64,000 nt of DNA from Malania oleifera. Its lineage: Eukaryota > Streptophyta > Magnoliopsida > Santalales > Ximeniaceae. How positions within the stretch are numbered: position 1 is the stretch's first letter; each line of letters starts with the position of its first letter. Both the position numbers and the translations under genes were made by a program. Shown here piece after piece: positions 1-11,102 of this stretch. The stretch covers positions 25,988,182 to 26,052,181 of the forward strand of contig NC_080417.1 of assembly GCF_029873635.1 (NCBI RefSeq), read 5' to 3'. Below the pieces are notes generated by a model, which ran no database searches, was not told where the DNA came from, and saw only the letters and a program-made list of their open reading frames with translations.

Positions 1-797
1 ATATCCGAGGGCATATGAAATCATTGGCCATAGGTTGGCAGAGTGTCCGACTCTATATCTGAGGGAGTGATCATATTCCGGCAGATCAGGCCGAAGGGTG
101 TGGATCCACCAGTTTAGCGCCAATACGATGTCATGCGAGTCGGGGACTAGCCATGTGTTGGTGGCACCATGTTTCGTAGGTTGGCTACGGGCCAACGTCG
201 TATGTCGCTGGCCGGCTTCTGGCCGATGGGTGTGATAACACCGAGATTGCCGATCATGTGTGTGTGTGCGTGTATGCACTATTGTGAAATTAGTACTAAA
301 ACTGAATTTAACTACGTGTATGTTGCATCATGATAACACTCAAATGCCACACACCGATATAACCTGCGTTCTTCCTTACTGAGAGGTTTCTCATCCCTAT
401 TGTACGTACATTTTTACAAGTCTTTCGAGTAATCGAAACTAGCGTCCTGGTGTAGGGAGCGTAGTGGCCGGTGTACTACGATTAGCACTTAGGTAAGTGT
501 TAGAATTGTGGTTTGATGGGTTGCCATTTTGGGATGTTTTGGGCACCCAATTGTACGTTGTATGATAGAGCCTATTTCTGCTCTTGTATAGACTCTGGTA
601 TGGTACTGTATGTATATAAAATGACCTTATTCCGTTACGTACATTCTGTTATGTTTAGATGTGTATAGGGTGCCTAGGAACCCCACGGGGTCGGACCCTC
701 ATCCTTTGCTCTGTATCTTGGATGTTTTGTATGATACATGGACTGATTGGTTTACATTTTAACCCTTGAGTCCCATTTTCGGGTTCGAGGTGTGACA
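1..797 (+). repeat. 5' LTR of gypsy element 1 (left part outside window)
   Basis: This matches the last ~800 bp of the LTR at 5814-7651, including the GT-rich stretch near 260 and the end GGGTTCGAGGTGTGACA. The LTR ends in CA at 797 and a primer-binding site follows within 4 bp. In the last ~137 bp about 13 positions differ from the right LTR, roughly 9% by eye, so this is an old insertion. The LTR start and any left target duplication lie outside the window. Confidence 0.9.
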
Positions 798-800
798 ACT

Positions 801-813
801 TGGTATCAGAGCT
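801..813 (+). other. Primer-binding site (initiator Met tRNA)
   Basis: TGGTATCAGAGC, 3 bp after the LTR end, is the usual plant primer-binding site complementary to the 3' end of initiator methionine tRNA. It fixes the LTR/internal boundary and the element's orientation. Confidence 0.85.
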
Positions 814-1123
814 AACCAGGTTGTTTGGTCTTGTAGACTTGGTTAGGCTTAGCTATGAGTACATACCAGAGTATAGGATGTTGGATATAAGTAGAGTTGG
901 TTGAGGGTTTTTTGGTTGCTAGACCAGGATTTGTCGACTGTATTCTGTGTTTTTCTTGGGATGACGATTCCAGTAAAAGCAGGGCTGATCATTGATGACT
1001 TTCATGTTGGTGCGGTAGGACAGGCCTGGACCTGGCAGGGAGTAGTTAACACGATTAGCTATAGATCATTGTGTTAATTGTATGTGTTGTAGGGATACTG
1101 ATAGATTCCTATTGTATTTCAGA

Positions 1124-2191
1124 ATGGAGTCCAAGGATAATGACCTGGGAAGTGGCTCCGAGGAGACTGCGAGTGACGAGTCTCCTTCTGTGCCTCGAGG
1201 TTTGACAAGGTAGGTTTTACGAGAGATCGGGCAGAGTGTGAGGAGACGTGAGTGCTCTCCTATTGCTGTGGGGTGCACCATTGAGAGGTTCATACGCATG
1301 CATCCTTCGACGTCCTTTGGAGGACCCGACCCAATGATAGTAGAGGATTTAGTGGAGAAGACTGAGAGGATCTTGGAAGTCCTGCACTGCACGGATAGGT
1401 AGCGAGTCCTCTATGCTACCTTCCAAGTATCTGGGGAGGCGGGTCGATGGTGGATTGTAGTAATTCTGCTAGAGAAGCAGAGGGACGGTCTTGAGGAGAT
1501 GATGTGGAGCCGTTTCAAGGAGGTGTTCTTTGATAGATACTTCCCGGCTTCTGTAAGTGATGAGAGGGCGGATAAGTTTTCTGCTCTAACTTAGGGGAGT
1601 ATGACGGTGTAGGGATATGCAACTCGGTATATAGAGCTATCCTGATTTGCGCCGTGTTTGATCTTGAGTGAGTACGAGAAGACTTGGAGGTTCAAGAAGG
1701 GCCTGAGGAAGGATATCCGCAGATTGGTGGGTATGCTTCAGATCCGTGAGTTCTCGGTGCTGGTGGATAAAACCACTGTGATTGAGACCAGTATTCGAGA
1801 GGACAAGGTGGATTAGGAGCTGAAGAAGTGGCCAGTACCATCTGGTTCTTTGATAGGATCTTATCAGAGATCGTGGAAGAAGAGGAGCAAGGGCTTGGGC
1901 TACCGTCAGAATACCGAGCGCCAAGGTTCTCAGATGAGCCAGACTAGTGGTCGTTGTACCAGATGCCAAAAATGGCACGAGGGTGTGTGTCGGTCATTTG
2001 GGGGTAAATGTTACAACTATGGCCAGCCAGGTCACATGTTTTGCGATTGCTATGCTCCGAAGCGAGACGTGCCTGCATCTAGTATGAACCGAGGGAGCAA
2101 TCAAATACCTCAGGGAACCATTCAGATGAATATAGCTCTGGCCAGAGTATACTCTCTTACTCCAGTGGATGCTAAGCATGCAGGAACGTAG
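1124..2191 (+). pseudogene. gag: Gypsy element 1 gag, broken
   Basis: Gag forms the virus-like particle and binds element RNA in the cytoplasm. Reading from the ATG at 1124 gives an acidic start (MESKDNDLGSGSEE), then a retrotransposon-gag region with the RWW signature near 1450 and SRFKEVFFDRYFP near 1510, and a basic C-terminal region with zinc-knuckle sequence near 1957-2052. The second knuckle reads CYNY-GQPGH where CYxC is expected, so its second cysteine is lost. The frame is broken by stops near 1211, 1401, 1594, 1612 and 1817, mostly TAG where a glutamine (CAG) would be expected. It is not functional as it stands. Protease follows at about 2230. Confidence 0.85.
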
Positions 2192-5100
2192 TGACAGGTA
2201 CCTTATTATTGCTTTCAAATAAGGCTTCTATTTTTGTTTGATTCGGGTGCAACCCATTCTTTTATATCTGTGAATTTTGTTGGACGGTGTGGAGTTGGGA
2301 CCCAAGTCATGAACGAGTTGTTATCTGTTACTACGCCATCAAGGAGTGTGTCTTGCTGTAGGAAGATGTTGGTAGACTGCCTAGTAGTAATTCAGGGGAA
2401 GCTGCTACAGGCGAATCTTGTTGTGTACGACATGTTGGGGTTCAATGTTATTCTGGGAATGGGTTGGTTGTTGTCTAGTTATGCTGTGATCGACTGTTGC
2501 AGAAAGGTAGTAGTGTTCAGACCTCTTGGGGAGCAAGAGTACGAATTCGTGGGATCGTGTGTGCTTTTGACGCCACAAATTCTATCGGCACTACAGGCAA
2601 GGAGGTTACTCTTGGATGGGTGTCAGGGGTACCTAGCTTGCGTGAAAGAACCACTACAGGATGAGTTGAGACTCGAGGACATTTGAGTAGTCAGCGAGTT
2701 CCGGGATGTGTTTCCAGATGATTTACCCGGTTTACCTCCGGATCGCGTTGCTGCCTGGTAAGGCACTGATCTCTAGAGCTCCATACCGAAAGGCTTCAGA
2801 AGACCTTCGAGAGTTGAAGGAGCAATTATAGGAATTACTGGACATGGGTTTCGTTCATCCTAGTGTTTCGCCCTAAGGAGCTCTAGTATTGTTTGTGAAG
2901 AAGAAGGATGGGTCGATGCGGATGTGCATTGATTAGCGTGAGATTAACAAGGTAACTGTGAAGAATCACTATCCTTTACCTCGTATAGATGATCTCTTTG
3001 ACCAATTGTAGGGGACACGGGTCTTTTCGAAGATCGACTTGCGGCAGGATATCATCAAGTGAGGGTCAGATCGGAGGATGTGGCAAAGACTACTTTCCGA
3101 ACCAGATACGGCCACTACGAGTTCTTGGTCATGCCATTTGGGTTGATGAATGCTCCGGCGGTGTTCATGGATCTGATGAACAGGGTTTTCCACGAGTACC
3201 TGGATCGATTTGTAGTGGTATTCATTGACGATATTCTGGTATACTCAAGGAGTTTGGAAGAGCATGAGGACCATTTGAGGTTAGTATTACAGATTCTTGC
3301 GGGAGAAGAAGTTGTATGCTAAACTGAAGAAGTGTGAATTTTGGTTGAGTTAGATTACATTCTTAGGCCATGTGGTTACTGGTGATGGTATATCAGTTGA
3401 TCCTAGCAAGATTGAAGCCGTGGTCGACTGAGTGAGGCCGAAGAATGTGTAGGAGGTTCAGAGTTTTCTAGGACTGGCAGGTTATTATCGTTGGTTCGTG
3501 GAGGGGTTCTCTAAACTATCTGGGCCTCTGACTCGATTGACTAGGAAAGGGGTGCAGTTTGAGTGGACCAGTGATTGCGAGCAGTGCTTTCAGGAGTTGA
3601 AGCACCGGCTGGTTACCGCTCCAGTTTTGACCATTCCTTCGGGGGATGGTGGGTTTGTGATTTATAGCGACGAGTCTCTAAAGGGTTTGGGATGTGTGCT
3701 TATGCAACAGGGTAAGGTAGTAGCGTATGATTATCGGCAATTGAAAGAGTATGAGAAGAATTACCCTACGCATGATTTAGAATTGGCTGCTGTTGTATAT
3801 GCACTGAAGATCTGGAGAGACTACTTTTATGGTGTGCAGTGTGAGATCTTCACCGACTATAAAAGCCTCAGATTTTTCATGCAGAATGAGCTGAATATGA
3901 GTCAGATACGGTGGCTTGAGTTGATTAAGGACTAAGATTGCACCATCAGTTATCACCCAAGAAAAGCTAATGTGGTGGCTGATGTGTTGAGTCAGAAGTT
4001 GGGACCTGTGGCTATAACTGCGGTGGTAACTCAGTGTTACATCAGATGGGATTTGGAGAGCTCAGGTATAAAGTTGGTATCTAGGGATCATCAGGCCTTC
4101 TTTGCTAGTTTGGTGGTCCAGTCGACTTTGTTGGAACGTATAAAGGCCGCGCAGGCTAGTGATGCAGAGTTGGCAGAGGTTATGGAAAAGGTACAACAAG
4201 GACTAGCTACAGAGTTTAACATCTCTGAGGGAGGTGTGCTGAGATTTGGGATCAAGTTATGTGTTCCGAACGACGATGAGATCAGAAAGACGATTCTGGA
4301 AAAACACATCGCTCGTTATATACGATACATCTTGGTAGTACAAAGATGTATTGTGATTTGCGTGAGACCTTTTTGTGGTCTGGTATGAAGAGGCAAATTG
4401 CTCAGTTCGTGAAGTAATGTCTGACGTGTCAGCAGGTGAAAGCTGAACATCAGAGACCAGCAGGGCCGTTGTAGCCTTTGCCTATCCCGGTGTGGAAATG
4501 CGAGCATATTTCCATGGATTTTGTGACTGAATTGCCGCCAACACTTCACGGGCATAATGCTATTTGGGTGGTTGTGGATAGGTTGACAAAATCTGCTCAT
4601 TTCATATCGATGAAAGTTGGCTATCCTCTAAGTAGATTAGCATATATGTATGTGCATGAGAATGTGAGAATGCCTGGGGTACCGGTGTTCATTGTGTCAG
4701 ATCGAGATTTGAGGTTTACTTCTTGATTCTGGACGAGCTTACAGGAGGCACTGGGGACAAAGCTTACTTTCAGTACAACGTTCCACCCCCAGACTAATGG
4801 ACAGGCGGAGAGGACGATACAGATCTTGGAAGATATGTTGCCAGCTTGTGTGTTAGATTTTGGTGGTAGCTGGATACAATTTATGCCACTAGTAGAGTTC
4901 GCTTATAATAACAGCTTCCAGACTAGAGAATGGCACCATTCGAGACCTTGTATGGTCGGAGGTGTCGATCTCCATTGTGTTGGGATGGGGTTGATGAACG
5001 TTAGGTGTTAGGACTTGAACTCGTGTAGCAGGCATCTGAGAAGGTGGGTTTGATCTGGGAGAGGATTAGATTAGCTCAGAGTTGGCAGAAGAGTTACGCA

Positions 5101-5547
5101 GATGTTCGCCGCCGTGACTTAGAGTTCAAGGTGGGGGGTAAGGTATTTATGCGTATCGCTCCAATGAAAGGGGTGATGAGATTTGGGAGAAAGGGCAAGC
5201 TGAGCTCGAGGTATATCAGATCATTCGAGGTACTTGAGCAAGTGGGTCTGGTAGCCTACAGGATTGCACTACCCCCAGCACTCTCGAGGGTCCACGATGT
5301 ATTTCACGTATCCGTGTTGAGGAGGTACGTGTTGGATCCTTCACATGTTATCAGTTATGATGAGTTGGAAATTTGGGATACTTTAGCGTATGAGGAGATA
5401 CATGTTCAGGTTCTAGACCGTAAAGTTTAGAAGTTTCGTACCAAGGATATACCATTAGTAAAGGTATTGTGGCGAAACCACGAGGTTGAGGAAGCTTCTT
5501 GGGAGTTGGAAACGAAAATATGTCGGAAGTATCAACAATTGTTTTGA
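2192..5547 (+). pseudogene. pol: Gypsy element 1 pol (PR-RT-RH-IN-chromodomain), broken
   Basis: The domain order is that of a Ty3/gypsy chromovirus, closest to Tekay/Del. Aspartic protease has FDSGATHSF near 2237. Reverse transcriptase has [12 protein letters not shown] near 3130 and FIDDILVYS at 3221-3247. RNase H spans 3498-3935, with IYSDES and FTDYKSL. Integrase runs from about 4290 to 5010, with MDFVTELP, WVVVDRLTKSAHF and VSDRD. A GPY/F-like module near 5200 is degenerate (RSF for GPF). A C-terminal chromodomain at about 5440-5547 has VLWRNHEVEEASWE. Chromodomains usually steer integration toward heterochromatin. Many stops (near 2830, 2934, 3009, 3428, 3450 and 3934) and frame changes break it. 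It is clearly an inactive fossil. Confidence 0.9.
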
Positions 5548-5633
5548 GTACTTGTACGTTATCCTACTTTGGGTTGGGATAGGTGGTTCGTCGTCAAGAG
5601 TATGTATATTCTGAACTTCTAAGACAGTTTATG

Positions 5634-5720
5634 TTGTAACCACGGTATTCCTCCGCCATAAATGAGGGCCTGTATGTATGTGTATGATGGGGCTACGCTG
5701 TAGTGGTCACCAGTTTTCTC
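5634..5720 (+). other. 3' motif shared with LINE tails
   Basis: This stretch contains CCACGGTATTCCTCC followed by GCCATAAATGAGGG. The same blocks recur before the PPT of gypsy element 2 (23771) and in the 3' ends of both LINEs (about 36354 and 40310). See findings. Confidence 0.6.
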
Positions 5721-5800
5721 TGGAGTTGCATGTATGTGTTTAGTTGTATATATGAGTTTATGAATGGGAGAAGGCAAATTTCGAGGACGAAATTTTTAGT

Positions 5801-5813
5801 AAGGAGGGGAGAC
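5801..5813 (+). other. Polypurine tract of gypsy element 1
   Basis: AAGGAGGGGAGA lies directly before the right LTR and is preceded by CGAGGACGAAATTTTTAG, as is typical of Tekay/Del elements. It would prime plus-strand DNA synthesis. Confidence 0.8.
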
Positions 5814-5887
5814 TATAAGAACCTGAACCGTAATATATGGGTTTAAATAAATAAGAGAAGGACAAATTTGGGAACTTAGTTAGATTC

Positions 5888-6080
5888 ATCGACGAAGTCA
5901 GAGTTCGTCGACGAAGTCCATGTAAGTCTCGTCAACGAAGTTCAAAGGCTCGTCGATGAGGAGAAGCTGAGAGATTTCAAAAAACTGGTGATATCAGGAT
6001 TCGTCGACGAATCCACTGTCTCATCGACAAGCTATCTATATGACCTTGTCGATGAGGACACCATTTCTTCGGCGAGGACG
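5888..6080. repeat. Palindrome array in U3 (TCGTCGACGA)
   Basis: About eight imperfect copies of TCGTCGACGA and its decayed forms (TCGTCAACGA, TCGTCGATGA, TCATCGACAA) lie within 200 bp. They stop about 15 bp before the TATA box at 6096. The core GTCGAC is self-complementary. Confidence 0.75.
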
Positions 6081-6095
6081 CCCAAGTCAAAGGGC

Positions 6096-6103
6096 TATAA
6101 AAA
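6096..6103 (+). promoter_or_regulatory. TATA box of the gypsy 1 LTR
   Basis: TATAAAAA lies right after the palindrome array and before a pyrimidine-rich leader (TCTTTCTCTCTAGAAC), the usual place for the U3/R boundary. Confidence 0.6.
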
Positions 6104-7651
6104 TCAATTCACTTTACTTCTCAACTAAGAAAACTAAAAATCTTCTTTGTCTTTCTCTCTAGAACTCTCCCTACACTTCCTCTCTCTAGATTTCTTCGTC
6201 ATTCATTACGTTAATTGTTAATCTGAAGTTACTACAAGGATCGTGGAAGGATTCTCTACAAAACTTGCGAATTGAAATCTTGTTTTAGAGATTTTTGGGT
6301 TTCGGCTTAATATCGAGGTAAGGCTCGATTTTCTTTTCTGATTCGGTAGTTTGGTAGAGGATGGGGTTGTGAGTACCTTCTGTACTGTTGATTGTAGGTT
6401 TTGGAACTCGATTCGCTGTTTAGGGGCCTAAGAGTTTAGAATTTTCTATTCAGGGAAAGGTAAGGGGAATTGTATTTATATCGGTTATTTTTTAAATCGG
6501 ACTCGGTAGAACTGTGGTTCACGGTCCTGTGTGTGTTTTGGCTACTCATTTGGGGGGATCTAACGGGGAAAACTATGAGTTTTTCATGATTTTTTTTTTG
6601 GGAAAAAGGGGGCGACGAGTTGTATCCCTAGTTTTGTTGAAAACCAAATGTATATGCTGATTTATACTGTGTTATAGGGATAGTCGTGCCTTGACCTGTT
6701 TAAACTATATTTTTCTGGAAAACCATGATTTTAGATTACCAAATGGGTGTAGTTTGTTTGGTTATATGAGCATGCATGTGTGTGTGATTGGTTGAAATGC
6801 TAGTAGGAGCGTGGTTACGAAATTGTTCCGGGCATTGAGAGTGTCTAGCTCTATATCTGAGAGCATATGAAATCGCTGGCCATAGGTTGGCAGAGTGTCC
6901 GACTCTATATCCGAGGGTGTGAGCCTATTTCGGCAGATCAGACCGAAGGGTGTGGATCCACCAATTTAGTGCCGGTACGATGCCATGGGATTCGGGGACT
7001 AGCCATGTACCGGTAGCGCCATTTTTTGAGAGTTGGCTACGGGCCAAATCCGTATGTCGTGGGCCGGCTTCGGGCCGATGGATGTGACGACACCAGGATT
7101 GCTGATCATGTGTGTGTGTGCGCGTGTATGCACTGTTGTGAAATTAGTACTGGAACTACATTTAACTGCGTGTATGTTGCATCATGATAACACTCAAATG
7201 CCACACACTGATATAACGTGTGTTCTTCCTTACTGAGAGGTGTCTCACCCCTATTGTACGTACATTTTTACAGGTCCTTCGAGTAACCGGAACTAGCATC
7301 CTAGTGTAGTGAGTGTAGTGGTCGGTGTACTGCAATTAACACTTGGGTAAGTACTATGACTGTGTTTTGATGGGTTTCCATTTTGGGATGTGTTGGGCAC
7401 CCATTTGTATGTTGTATGATAGAGCCTGTGTCAGCTCTTGTATAGACTTTGGTATGGTACTGTATGTATATAGAATGACCTTATTTCACTGCGTACATTC
7501 TGTTATGTTTGGATGTGTATAGGGTTCATGGGAACCCCACGGGGTAGGACCCTCATCCTTTGCTCTGTATCTTGGATGTTTTGTATGATACAGGGACTAG
7601 TTGGTTTACATTTTCACCCCTGAGTCCCATTTCCGGGTTCAGGGCGTGACA

Positions 7652-8798
7652 ATACATATGAAAGATAATATATGCTTAAGCCTTTTAAAATAAAATTACC
7701 TCAAGAAAAAGGAGCCTTTGAAACAAAAATATATGAGTGGATATATGCTCCAAGTTTCCTTCAATAACCCACAAAATTTTCTCCCAAGATGAATTTTCAA
7801 AGTGAAAGAGTTGGAGAAATATAAAATTTAATGCACAAAGGGGTATGAAAAATGAGAGAGAAACAAATAATGTGTAAATATGTTCTCAAGATATTTCTCC
7901 TCAATTTTTCAAGTCTTTTTGGCCTGTATTTATAGGCAAAAACCAAAACTAACCGTTTTATGGCCGTTGAGGTATTAAAATATGATTTAATTTAAAAACT
8001 AGCCATTTTTTGGCCGTTGGGGACTTTCTGCACAGACACCCTTCAATTTTTTGCCTATACCTTTTTCTATACTACTCCGAATTGAACGTTGTTGTTGTTG
8101 ATAGAAATCTAAGAGAAAAGCCCACAACTTTTATGTTGGACACTTTTTAGGATAAAAAGTTATGGACTGAGAAAATGGTCCATCAATGAGACGGAAGAAA
8201 CATGAAGGAAAATTTTCTGCAACGGACACATTTCAGTGTTTTGGCCATAATTTTTCTATACGACTTAAAATTGAATGTTCTTTGTGGCAAAAGAAAGCTA
8301 AGAGAAAATCCCACAACTTTCATGTTGAACATGTTTTAAGATGAGAAGTACTAATTGAGAAAATTGCTCATCAATGAGCCGGAAGGAACATGAAGGGGTC
8401 TTTGAAAAGCTTGCTTTGGAGTTTTTCATTTCAAAAAAAAAAAAAGATTTTTGCACTTGAAATAATTTTTGCACATTTATAAAATGATTTTCCATGAAAT
8501 ATAGAGTGCCTAAGGTCAGTCTAAGGTTAAGTATGAGCTTCAAATTAAATCATGAGATGCATGTACAATTAAACCTAATTAATTATGACAATCCAAAAAT
8601 AAATAAAGTCTTCGAGCTTGCTCTCCTGATTCCTATGGAATACGCTGATTGGTGTGAGCTTGAAGTGCATTTACGGCTTCCATTTTGCATCCTTCCCTTG
8701 TGCATCCAGAATTATAAACCTGTATATTCACTAAGTACACAAGTGAGTTGTTGTTGTTTGTCATAATCAAAATAGGGATCAAACTCAAAAAGTCAACA
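7652..8798 (-). repeat. SIRE-like copia LTR fragment
   Basis: On the minus strand it starts TGTTGACTTTTTGAG at 8798 and has the TTTGATTATGACAAAC block seen in other SIRE-type LTRs of this window. A TATA box (CCTATAAATA) lies at about 7927-7937. It abuts the gypsy element 1 LTR on the left and a gypsy LTR on the right, with no internal domain and no typical R/U5 end, so it is truncated. Confidence 0.6.
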
Positions 8799-9906
8799 AC
8801 GGGTAAGTGTCAGGTTCTGATATGATGGCTAAGTGTCGGGTTTTGATATGATGGCTAAGTGTTGGGTTCTGATATAACCTCTAAGTGCCAGGTTTTGATA
8901 TGATGGCTAAGTGTCGTGTTTTGATATAACGGCTAAGTGTCGGGTTTGATATGATGACTGTATGCCAAGTTTTGATACGACAAGTTTTATACTGAATTAT
9001 GAAATGAGTTATATAATAGTTTTTATTACTTAAATTGCATTATATAGTTTAAGAACCCTGAGGACCAGATGTGATGAGAGCACGATACCGTAGTTAGTAT
9101 GTGAGATAGTGCAACCACACTGTTCTAGATAGAAGTGTTGGTAATGAAAAGTCGATTTGGCCACGGAAGGGTTGTGTACCCCCCCCCCCTCTGGAGTCTA
9201 GACCAGGTTGGGTAGGCAAATCGGAGTTGCAGACATGAGATTTGACTTAACTTGGTGGTAAGCCAGTTAGGGTTAGGTCCAGTCTTCGAACCGCACAACC
9301 CGATCACGGGGGTTTATACATGATGATGTTGTATGTCCAAAAGGGGGTTTCTTCTTCACATATATGTGAATTTATGTAAATGTGGTTAGTTATCGAATTG
9401 TTTTATATTATGAAAGAAATATGTATTTCCAACTGTATAGGTGTAAGTTATACTGTACAAATGTCATATTTTTCAAATAAAGTAAATTAAAGAATGTGTT
9501 TAAGTTCGCAAAACTCATGTTAGCCACGCACTGATGCTAATTTATTTCATCTTACTGAGAAGTGTCTCACCCCAGTAAATATATCAATTTTTTAGGACCT
9601 GCAGGAAATCAAGTCTAGGAGCTTCAAGGCGGGACCTAGACAATCTAGCCAAGAGTGGGCTTGGTAGGATACTATGTTGTAATGTTTAGTTGTGTTTGAA
9701 TATTCTGGGTTGTATAATGTTTTGGGAAATTTTAGTAAGACTGGTTGAGAGCAGTATTCTGGTATGTATGGTTGTATAAGTATATTTTGCTTCCGTTTGC
9801 TGTTTGTTTATATTAATTATGGATGTTGATATGGTGGTATCAGAGTATTATAGGGTTATTTATGGAATATTAGCACTTCGGGCCCCATTGGGTTCGGGGC
9901 GCTACA
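8799..9906 (+). repeat. Gypsy LTR fragment
   Basis: It resembles the gypsy 2 LTR. Shared blocks are the GCACGATACCGTAG stretch near 9080, the TCTTCGAACCGCACAACCC block near 9283, the CTTACTGAGAAGTGTCTCACCCC block near 9552, and the end at 9906 (GGGCGCTACA). It lacks a recognisable LTR start and any internal region, so it is a solo or broken LTR. Confidence 0.65.
8804..8960. repeat. 26-bp tandem repeat, about 6 copies
   Basis: Consecutive units start TAAGTGTCGGGTT and continue TTGATATGATGGC. The first six are clear and a decayed seventh follows (GTATGCCAAGTT). It sits in the upstream part of the gypsy LTR fragment. Similar but less regular ATGGCAG/TATGCCGA units occur at 19880-20040 in the gypsy 2 left LTR. 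Confidence 0.8.
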
Positions 9907-10321
9907 AGGCTCATTTGGGGCACAAGTTGGTTGTGGTAGCCTTAAGTTGGGCCAATCCTAGTTGAGCTGTAGGATTGAAATTGGGCTTGGGTTGAATTGG
10001 GCTCAAGTCATAGGACCTTGAGTCAATGTTGACCTCAGTCTCAGATCTAGCCAATCAGGTTCAGGTTAATAGGTCAATGGACTTAGACCCGGGTCAAGTT
10101 GGCTCGGGACCTCGGGTCAAATCTAGGGCACTTGAATTTGGGTTATTGGACCCAAATGTGGATACAGGTATAGGGTCCTAATCTGAATATGAGCGTTAAT
10201 TTGGGTCTGGCTTTCAAATCCAAGTAAATATCTAAATATGTTTTAAACCTTTCCTTTTAGATCAAACTGAACTAAAAATTTACTCACATTCAAATCACAC
10301 AATTTTGACTTTAAAATTTTG
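9907..10321. other. Unassigned, GGGTC-rich non-coding stretch
   Basis: There is no coding signal. The sequence is built from irregular GGGTC/TTGGGC words and has no poly(A) or clear ends. It may be a decayed repeat. Confidence 0.5.
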
Positions 10322-11102
10322 TGTTGTGATATGGATCGTATAATGAAGATACGTAGCAGAATAAATAACAACAAGTAAATGTAAATAACACACACACACA
10401 ACAAGAACAAGATCAACACAAAGATTTACGTGGTTCAGCAAAGCCTACATTCACGGAAGCAATGACACACAAATTTCACTAAGGAAATCAAATTTGTACA
10501 CAATACACTTCTCTAATGATCATCTCCTCTCTCAAAATATGCCCAGATGACATATATAAAAGTCCCACGGAGGTTTTCGCCCGTTTGCCCAACCACCCAA
10601 CATTCAAAAATTCAAAATTCAAAAAAACTGCCGCAGCCTAGGCGCCTCTCGTTGACGAACACATGACCTTGTCGACGAGACCAATAAGACCCTTCCTCGA
10701 CGAATACAGGACTCTCGTCGACGATGCTAGAAATCTGAAAATTCCTGCTCTTGGTAATTGTTCGTCAACGAGTTTCAAAACCTTCGTCGACGAACCTATG
10801 CTATTCCCTCGTCGACGAGCACAGGCTCCTCGTCGACAAATCCTGTTGTGCTGCCCCCTTCATGTTTTTCCTTCTTCCTTCTTTACTTATCAAAACAGAA
10901 GTATAAGAACCAAAAATAACATTTGCAATTTACATTATCCTAGAAAACGAAATAGAACTACACAAGATTTAGGGAATTGACCTTTGTCTTCTAATAACTC
11001 CAATGTTTACGTTTGCTACTTTGAGTCTCCGCTGACCATGTCTTTAGTGCTGCTCCCCTTTAGCCTGCCTCTAGCTTTCTTTTTGAACCTCAAATTCTTA
11101 CA
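10322..11102 (-). repeat. Copia-type solo LTR, CGTCGACG-rich
   Basis: On the minus strand it runs from TGTAAGAATTTGAGG (11102) to CCATATCACAACA (10322). It contains the 'TGCTGAACCACGTAAATC' block shared by copia LTRs here, a TATA-like element at about 10551-10560, and a palindrome array at 10645-10840. No internal domain adjoins it. I see no convincing target duplication, so the ends are approximate. Confidence 0.5.
10645..10840. repeat. Palindrome array (TCGTCGACGA) in LTR
   Basis: About eight copies of CGTCGACGA or close variants lie in 200 bp, several followed by ACACAGG-like words as in element C. On the minus strand they lie ~85 bp upstream of the TATA-like site. Confidence 0.7.

Larger units (their letters stand above)
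5814..7651 (+). repeat. 3' LTR of gypsy element 1 (1838 bp)
   Basis: It starts TATAAGAACCTGAACC, where gypsy element 2 has TGTAAGAACC, so the terminal TG has mutated to TA. It ends GGGCGTGACA. U3 carries an array of CGTCGACGAA-like palindromes at 5888-6080, just before a TATA box at 6096. The downstream part from about 6853 matches the left LTR at 1-797. Short ORFs inside it are not genes. Confidence 0.9.

Noticed and set aside
801-813. tRNA gene fragment
   Set aside because: It is a primer-binding site complementary to tRNA, not a tRNA gene. I found no full tRNA in the window.
7033-7236. Short plus-strand ORF
   Set aside because: It lies wholly in the gypsy 1 LTR. The matching region of the left LTR does not keep the ORF.
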